This document shows positions 58,907 to 64,000 of a stretch of DNA of 64,000 nucleotides, one piece after another. Numbering within the stretch: the stretch's first letter is position 1; every line of letters begins with the position of its first letter. Origin of the DNA: Alitta virens. Taxonomy: Eukaryota > Annelida > Polychaeta > Phyllodocida > Nereididae. Made by a program: the position numbers and the translations under genes. The notes under the pieces are model-generated. The model was not told the origin of the DNA. It ran no database searches and saw only the letters and a list, made by a program, of their open reading frames with translations. Where the stretch lies: assembly GCA_932294295.1 (NCBI GenBank), contig OW028575.1:19596058-19660057 (forward strand), in the 5' to 3' direction.

Positions 58907-59443
58907 ATTACACCAGGCAGCCAGACTGACCCTACAGACGATGCCACTGATGGAACCCTCGCAATTGACGCCATGGTTGATGACGTCGAGTGGTGTGCCG
59001 ATGGTAGAGACTTGTTTGCGGATAATTCAGATGTCGATGAGTACTCTCAGAACATTTACAAAAAGCACGTCGGCAAAAACGCCCACTGTAGAGCGAAGAA
59101 AGCTTCTAATACAGTGGACATACGCCACAGTTTTTTCCGTAACATGTCCACAACGGCAGAGCACCCGACCCAGAGGGGGATTAAGATGACAAAATACGAA
59201 TTTACCAAACTTCTGGGGTTTCTTCCACAATTGGAAACGAAATGGAGTGGATTGGCTGGTTTAGCAGCCTGCTACACCACGCACACCACGCTCGATAACC
59301 TTCAGGCTTGTCACCACTGCACACCTAAACCTTTACCACCTAGGCCCCTACACAACCGTTCCAGCACAAGTTCCGATATGCAAGACCCTAATGTCACAAC
59401 TTCAACAGCTGCAACAATTGATGAGGGATCAATGATTCAATAA
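58907..59443 (+). CDS. PC4/Sub1-like tandem protein, exon 2 (second PC4-like segment)
   Basis: Begins after 'atcttgcag', in phase 0 with exon 1; the intron is 87 bp. Total protein 267 residues. After an acidic linker ('DDVEWCADGRDLFADNSDVDE') comes 'NTVDIRHSFFRNM', a spacer, then 'PTQRGIKMTKYEFTKLLGFLPQL'. This matches the strand-4 and helix half of a PC4 domain, so the protein carries two PC4-like units. The tail is Pro/Ser/Thr-rich and looks disordered. The stop codon TAA lies inside a poly(A) signal AATAAA (59439-59444). Confidence 0.6.
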   Translation: MTPGSQTDPTDDATDGTLAIDAMVDDVEWCADGRDLFADNSDVDEYSQNIYKKHVGKNAHCRAKKASNTVDIRHSFFRNMSTTAEHPTQRGIKMTKYEFTKLLGFLPQLETKWSGLAGLAACYTTHTTLDNLQACHHCTPKPLPPRPLHNRSSTSSDMQDPNVTTSTAATIDEGSMIQ

Positions 59444-60023
59444 ATATATATTGATATGACCAATATGTGTAATATGTTACAATATATAGTACCAGTATGA
59501 TAGAATATGGTTAGATCACTTATATCTGTTACTAAACCATATTACTCGTAATTATATATTGATGTTATAATAACAGTCATGCTCTACTGTTATACCATAT
59601 GTACCTGACATTACAGCATTTACTGATACGTTATACTACTGTTATATCATATGTACCTGACATTACAGCGTTTTACTGATATGTTATACTCTATCAAGAC
59701 TATTGTATCTATGTATACCTACCATATACACTTATATTACAATAAATATATATATCTACACCGATACATACCGTGTGTTATATCTCTCCATCACTCAAGT
59801 ACGTTGTTATGATTATACACAATATGGTCGTTGTTAACGAGAGTAAGATCATACACAGCTTCTCTATAATGGCAATACTAACGATTATACTGCCCCCTGA
59901 AGGTATACACAATATGGCCTACTTGTAGCAAGAGTAATCAATTTTATTACTTCCTTAGGTATATATGCAACAGCCATAGCCACGTGTAAACAGATTATCT
60001 TCAGTACTGTTGCGCAGCTCACA
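59444..60023. other. Intergenic region with 52-bp tandem repeat and promoter-like words
   Basis: Two units of about 52 bp, 'ctactgttata.catatgtacctgacattacagc...' at 59584-59635 and 59636-59688. A looser pair 'tacacaatatgg' is at 59814 and 59904. 'CAGGGGGCAGT' (minus strand, about 59887-59897) resembles a CTCF core. 'GGTATATATGC' at about 59958 could be the TATA element of the next gene, followed by an E-box CACGTG at 59981. Confidence 0.5.
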
Positions 60024-60377
60024 ATGGAGATATTAAGAGATTACGCAGATGTATTGACCAATAAGGTTAATACAAATGAGATATGTATAATACTACGTTG
60101 CGAAGGTTTACTTAAAGATTCTGATCTACTTGTTATCAGATCTAAAACCACACGATTCGATAAAACAAAACTGTTGTTACAAATACTGTATGCAGGGAAG
60201 AGCTACAAAGGCACAGCATTATTGTTTAAGTATTTGCAAAGAGACTACGGAGATGTCGTTAGCACTATTCCAGAACTCACAGGAGGCAGTCGTACAAGTC
60301 CTGCCATTAATACATCGGTGACGCTCAGCGTTATGTGTACAAACGGTGATGTGACGATTCAACTGACTGATGATCAG
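60024..60377 (+). CDS. CARD-like and PC4-like fusion protein, exon 1
   Basis: 118 residues. Residues 1-82 read as a caspase recruitment domain: a long first helix, 'LRCEGLLKDSDLLVIRSKTTRFDKTKLLLQILYAG', then 'ALLFKYLQRDYGDVVSTI'. The L-x-x-x-G-x-L-x-x-x-D, the 'TRxDK' before a Leu-rich helix and the closing 'F-x-x-L' are the family's hallmarks. CARDs mediate homotypic assembly in innate-immune and apoptotic signalling. Residues about 95-118 ('LSVMCTNGDVTIQLTDDQ') start a PC4-like strand pair that continues in exon 2. Donor 'CAG|gtaagt', phase 0. Other death-fold classes (DED, DD) are possible. Confidence 0.6.
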
Positions 60378-60464
60378 GTAAGTTATAACATACACACCCT
60401 TATATATATAATATATATCTGATGTATGTATCTGTTAGTAATAACCGTATTCTCATTTGTTCAG

Positions 60465-60767
60465 GATGATGTCCTGAAGGAGGAATTGACAGTATCATTG
60501 CCCTTACAGCAATTCGTGAATATGGTGTACTACATACACACTTTATCGAATTCTGATATCGATGCAACTGTACATCTGGGGTGTTTTTACTACCTGGTTA
60601 AAGAAGGATGTGCCACAGCAGTATGCAAGACTACTGCTAATACTGTTAAGGATGAAAGCGTGTCCTTAACAGTTAAGGATTTGGAGACTATTGATATTTT
60701 GCTAGAACATGTTGAACATGCGGTTCCAGAAATGGCTCTTCTAACGCCTTACTTCTGCTACATATAG
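60465..60767 (+). CDS. CARD-like and PC4-like fusion protein, exon 2
   Basis: Starts after 'catttgttcag', phase 0; the intron is 87 bp, the same length as in the upstream gene. Adds 100 residues, total 218. 'EELTVSLPLQQFVNMVYYIHTL' completes a PC4-like unit (strand, then helix). 'GCFYYLVKEGCATAVCKTTA...ESVSLTVKDLETIDILLEHVE' looks like a second. Similarity to PC4 is weaker than in the 58.5 kb gene and rests on the strand-helix pattern. A poly(A) signal AATAAA (60779-60784) lies 11 bp after the stop. Both exons are intact. Confidence 0.5.
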   Translation, partial: DDVLKEELTVSLPLQQFVNMVYYIHTLSNSDIDATVHLGCFYYLVKEGCATAVCKTTANTVKDESVSLTVKDLETIDILLEHVEHAVPEMALLTPYFCYI

Positions 60768-60833
60768 TTATATACTGTAATAAATGATATATATTATATA
60801 TCTATATATAATAACACGTTTGTCTGTTCATTT

Positions 60834-61155
60834 CATAACGTTTAATGCATTTGTAATACTACTACATATATATGTACAGTATAAACTATCAAACAATGTA
60901 GCACACAGTTTATAACATTACAATATAATAAGGGCCTAGCTGTCAGATTAATCTAAACGTTGATGGACGGTATTAACAAACAATGTTAAGTCCACTACTC
61001 ATAACGTTTAATGCAGTTGTAATACTACTACACATATATGTACAGTATAAACCATCAAACAATGTAGCACACAGTTTATAACATTACAATATAATATGGG
61101 CCTAGCTGTCAGATTAATATAAACGTTGATGGACGGTATTAACAAACAATGTTAA
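60834..61155. repeat. 166-bp tandem duplication between convergent genes
   Basis: Copies at 60834-60989 and 61000-61155 ('cataacgtttaatgca.ttgtaatactactaca' through 'ggtattaacaaacaatgttaa') are nearly identical with a period of 166 bp. Worn relatives continue to about 61430 ('tgtcagag', 'taaacgttgatggac'-like). The array separates the plus-strand and minus-strand gene blocks. Confidence 0.9.
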
Positions 61156-61480
61156 TATAAGAGATTATAATACAATATATACTACACAACGAACATCTAC
61201 GCTAACATTTCAAGCACTACCATTAATAACGTAGTATGCACACCACGATGTAATATGTACATAGCTGTCAGAGACTACATATAAATCTTAATCCATTTAA
61301 AGAACAGTTGTATGCACAGCTCGTAAACTATGCTAAACATTACAGTATAAATCATGTGATAAAAACCATTCATAATATAATATGTACATACATCTGTCAG
61401 AGGGTATTAATATAAGCGTTGGTGGACAGCAGTATACATATAGAAGTTAAGTAATAGTAGGAGTGTTTGTGTGTACATGT

Positions 61481-61760
61481 CTACACAGGCGTAACTTTCC
61501 CGCTGTATCTGCGTAGTTTGGACTTATATAGTTGCGGCGATCCATCATTCACTGCATTGGTGTAGGTCAGTCTCGCCTTCACGTCAGTGGCGGATCCGTC
61601 AGTTGATGCGTTGGTAAGGGGCGTAGTCTTTGTAGGGGTGCTGCTCACATGACATACAGTGTGATCATAAGCAGATGCTGTTTGCTGAAGGGGGCCGTGT
61701 TCTGAAGCTGTGTTGATGGGGCAAGTAGTACTGCCACCAGGGGCGGAGTCGTCATCTGTA
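61481..61760 (-). CDS. Membrane protein gene, exon 4 (cytoplasmic tail)
   Basis: Last exon of the gene starting at 62785. It follows a 'gttgtag' acceptor and completes the codon left by exon 3 in phase. It encodes about 92 residues, Thr/Ser/Pro-rich, with 'TPTKTTPLTNASTDGSATDVKARLTYTNA' and a basic C-terminus ('KSKLRRYSGKVTPV'). No known domain. If the upstream hydrophobic segment spans the membrane as predicted, this part is cytoplasmic. Confidence 0.6.
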
Positions 61761-61930
61761 CTACAACACGAGAGAGTGAACATATATAATAATATGACCT
61801 GCAATATATCTATATATATGCAGTAAGTTCATGAATAGGGAGAATATGTGCCATACATATTATATACATACTACTCAGGTGGTGCTATATAAATAATACA
61901 TGTACTATGCATAATATTACCAATGTATAC

Positions 61931-61951
61931 CTGTTGTTATCAGACATCGTG
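61931..61951 (-). CDS. Membrane protein gene, 21-nt micro-exon 3
   Basis: CACGATGTCTGATAACAACAG between 'tattag' and 'gtatac'. It is a near copy of the last 21 nt of exon 2, and the donor context (gtatac / gtatat) is also copied. It therefore arose by local duplication and adds seven in-frame codons. Its use as an exon is inferred from splice signals and phase only. Confidence 0.45.
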
Positions 61952-62001
61952 CTAATATAATACATGTATGTACCATACCTAATATTACAATGTATATATA
62001 C

Positions 62002-62117
62002 CTGCTGCTATCGGATGTCGTGCTAGTCCGCCTGATTTTATTGCACGCGCCGACAAGCGTTTGTCGGGCCATGCTAACAACCCCTGTTAGAACAGCTGTA
62101 CCAGCCACTGGATCCCT
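62002..62117 (-). CDS. Membrane protein gene, exon 2
   Basis: 116 nt from a 'cctacag' acceptor to a 'gtatat' donor. Encodes 'RDPVAGTAVLTGVVSMARQT', a mildly hydrophobic stretch, then 'NKIRRTSTTSDSS'. Phase 0 in, phase 2 out, agreeing with exons 1 and 3. Follows the membrane segment, so probably juxtamembrane and cytoplasmic. Confidence 0.6.
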
Positions 62118-62326
62118 CTGTAGGATAGAACCGAGTAATCATTATTATAACAATATATTATCATTCGTTTAGCAATAGGTAGACCAATGTAGCATAATAT
62201 ATATACAATCCTACAGACGGGCAGATATATATGTGTAAATAGTGTTCAGAGAACACGGTTATGATCAGATGCACATAATGCATATGGCCCTCATTACGTA
62301 AAGATGTATATTTAACAATAACGCAC

Positions 62327-62785
62327 CTTATAAATCCAGATACCAGCTCCAGTTGATATAATTACTAACAGCAGGACAGAGACTGTAGATACGACTACTG
62401 TAGTAGTGCTAGGGTGACTAACTACTGTGTCATAGTGTCCGAGGTTGAAGGTTCCTAAACCGGGATTCTGCATCTCACTGTTGCTGATTCGTTTGCATAC
62501 GATGTGGGCTGCAACATCATGTGTAGGTGGTGTGCGCGAATGACAGTAATGTGTTCCAGTCATGTCGACGAATGATAACATGCTATATTCCATGGCTGAG
62601 AATTCTTCAATAGGTACATGGTCAAGCAGTGGCGATTTGGTGCAGTCAGCTCTGATGCTCTTCCCATCATTCACACCTTTGCACAGACATAGCCGATTTG
62701 CGCAAATGTAACGATAACTATCGCACGATGCTAACGTAATAGTTCAGATTAAAAAGTAACATGTAAGCCTCTGTAAATTCTCCAT
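62327..62785 (-). pseudogene. Membrane protein gene, exon 1: signal peptide, ectodomain, TM; in-frame TGA
   Basis: The ATG at 62785 opens a hydrophobic signal-like start. It is broken at codon 14 by TGA (62744-62746) and then continues in the same frame with a Cys-containing ectodomain ('YRYICANRLCLCKG', 'HYCHSRTPP') and a single membrane helix at about residues 129-151 ('VVVSTVSVLLLVIIS', then 'GIWIYK'). It ends at an 'AAG|gtgcgt' donor, phase 0. This is a type I membrane glycoprotein plan, with one N-x-T-like site nearby at most. The stop in the signal peptide suggests decay, a sequencing error, or a different first exon. Family unknown. Confidence 0.6.
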
Positions 62786-63663
62786 CGTGTTGACTCCTGG
62801 CCTGCTTTGAACGAACTGAATGTAAGTTCTAAACTGTGAAGGTTCATTATGTAATTGCCCCCCTCTTTGTGACTTTATTATGTAATTAGCACCCCCTCAC
62901 AACTTCTTTAACCCGGGTGTCAAACACTATTAGGTAATTAGCAGGATGGTGTCAACTACTTGGGGTAATAGTGATTGTTGTAAACGGAGAGATGCTGTTT
63001 AAACCCCCCTATTATAATAGTACATTGTTCATGAACAATAGCCTAGCTGTCTCACATGGCAACACAATGGGGCTGTTTATGTACACTCATTATTAATTGT
63101 ATCATGGCTATATACATATCTCGGGTATTGTCAAAGTAGATTCTTAGTTATTATACGTGTTATTGTGAGACCACCATCCTCGTGGTAACTACTACTTGGA
63201 ACATACCTATTAATTGATTAGTTGCCTGTCTGAGAGGTATGACTATATAGACGGTAAATAGCAATAATAAACAGATGACAAGGTGTAATTATGGTCAAAT
63301 AATCTTTATATACGTATGTGTAACAGTACATATATTGAGACAGTTGCACTCTCTAGTGTGTGAGTGTATATAGATTAAATCGTAGGTACCACTAGCGCCG
63401 CCTGTCGGATATCGAGACAATTACACTCATACTATTATGCGGGTTAGTGTACAAGATTGTAGACTTAGGTAACACATCTATGTAATATATAATATTGTGT
63501 ACAGTATAACATCTACGCATATAGTGTACAGTTATCAATAGCATTCAGACATCTGATTAAGTTATATATTATTGTGCAGTATAACAACAGCTTTCAGACA
63601 TTGGTACAATTAACATGTGTTTGAGAGAATATATTATACACTATAATGCATGCGTGTGTAGGT
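62786..63663. other. Region between two minus-strand membrane protein genes
   Basis: No coding stretch recognised. Contains the inverted copy of the 24-bp CGACAGGCGG-type motif (63383-63406) and repeated 'atgtaattgcccccctc' / 'atgtaattagcaccccctc' / 'aggtaattagc' words at about 62850-62945. Confidence 0.45.
63383..63406 (-). repeat. 24-bp CGACAGGCGG-type motif, right inverted copy
   Basis: Reverse complement of 49524-49547 with one mismatch (GGCGGC versus GGCGGT). Confidence 0.7.
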
Positions 63664-63765
63664 TTACACTAGTTCTTCTTGCGAGGCAATTAAAGATGTA
63701 TCTAGCGCGATCTGCAGTCTTGATCTCCTAAGGCTCCGCACCATTGTAACTGTTGTTATAACAAC
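63664..63765 (-). CDS. Second membrane protein gene, last exon (partial gene)
   Basis: Acceptor 'attacag', then 34 codons to TAA: a hydrophobic 'VVITTVTM' continuing the membrane segment, followed by the basic 'RSLRRSRLQ' and an acidic tail ending 'SQEELV'. The basic run after the membrane segment fits a cytoplasmic stop-transfer signal. Phase 0 with the exon at 63851-64000. Confidence 0.55.
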   Translation of the reverse strand, partial: VVITTVTMVRSLRRSRLQIALDTSLIASQEELV

Positions 63766-63850
63766 CTGTAATGAAGGGAACTGTTGTAAACTTAATGAGA
63801 AGGTATGGCCACATAGTAGTCATATATAGTTAGACATTATGCATACATAC

Positions 63851-64000
63851 CTTGAGCATAATGTATACCAACACTATGCATGATACATTAAGTTGAAAGA
63901 TATTAAAGGCATTCATGGTCGTGCTAGACCAATACTGTGTGTCGCTATACTGGTTAGGTTCAGAATTAGATGTATATACTATCGTTGATACATCGTAAGC
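63851..64000 (-). CDS. Second membrane protein gene, penultimate exon (cut by window edge)
   Basis: Continuously open on the minus strand from the window edge to an 'AAG|gtatgt' donor. Encodes a Ser/Thr/Tyr-rich ectodomain piece ('SNSEPNQYSDTQYWSS'), then 'FNIFQLNVSCIVLVYIMLK', a membrane helix completed by the next exon. It has the same orientation and build (ectodomain, TM, separate tail exon) as the 61.5-62.8 kb gene. Its N-terminus lies beyond 64 kb. Confidence 0.55.

Larger units (their letters stand above)
49500..64000. mobile_element. Polinton/Maverick (adintovirus-like) element, right end outside window
   Basis: The gene set is diagnostic: retroviral-type integrase with chromodomain, penton-like minor capsid protein, double-jelly-roll major capsid protein, packaging ATPase and small virion-type proteins, all on the plus strand and tightly packed. 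The left border is estimated from where repeat-family sequence stops and the dense module begins; no TIR or TSD could be located. No DNA polymerase B and no recognisable adenain-type protease are seen up to 64 kb. Several genes are broken, so this copy could not make particles unaided. Accessory genes at 58.5-64 kb contain introns. Confidence 0.8.

Noticed and set aside
49500..64000. Endogenous retrovirus or LTR element, because of the integrase
   Set aside because: No LTRs, gag or RT nearby; the integrase is followed by penton, double-jelly-roll capsid and packaging ATPase, which is a Polinton gene order.

Overview
The window looks like nuclear DNA of a marine-type invertebrate animal. It is AT-rich, has GT-AG introns, and is dense in non-LTR retrotransposons (LINEs), tRNA-derived SINEs, TTAA-flanked MITEs and simple repeats. 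I cannot name the species. The one host gene I can support is a rhodopsin-like GPCR, probably opsin-like, on the plus strand. Its exons at 28200-28382 and 47204-47311 are separated by an 18.8 kb intron, and their reading phases fit (phase 1 to phase 1).

Layout. 1-6.7 kb: a LINE RT tail, a SINE with a 14-bp target-site duplication, a 1.32 kb tandem duplication and a decayed minus-strand LINE. 6.7-28 kb: mostly non-coding, with SINE copies, minisatellites, a LINE tail, a GC-rich TTAA MITE (19960-20626) and a 1.69 kb Kolobok-like element (23896-25583). 28.2-47.3 kb: the GPCR intron, holding MITEs, a foldback element and a nearly full-length LINE (about 40.3-45.86 kb). The C-terminal half of that LINE's ORF1 resembles a NADAR/YbiA domain. 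47.3-49.5 kb: repeats.

From about 49.5 kb to the right edge lies a Polinton/Maverick (adintovirus-like) element. On the plus strand it carries a DDE integrase with a chromodomain-like tail, a penton-like minor capsid protein, a basic small protein, the double-jelly-roll major capsid protein, a packaging ATPase and two small virion-type proteins, packed with 1-8 nt overlaps. No DNA polymerase B is visible; it may lie beyond 64 kb. The copy is decayed: an in-frame TAA precedes the integrase chromodomain, the reading frame shifts before the ATPase Walker A, and a 2.07 kb Kolobok-like element sits in a TTAA just after the ATPase Walker B.

Downstream of the structural genes is an unusual accessory module. 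Two plus-strand genes each have one 87-bp phase-0 intron. The first encodes a PC4/Sub1-like tandem ssDNA-binding protein. The second encodes an N-terminal CARD-like domain followed by two PC4-like segments. They converge on minus-strand, multi-exon genes for single-pass membrane proteins (61481-62785 and 63664 to beyond the window). A virus-like element carrying a death-fold domain fused to PC4-like modules, next to spliced membrane proteins, is the most interesting system here. The domain calls come from reading the translations and have not been tested by profile search.
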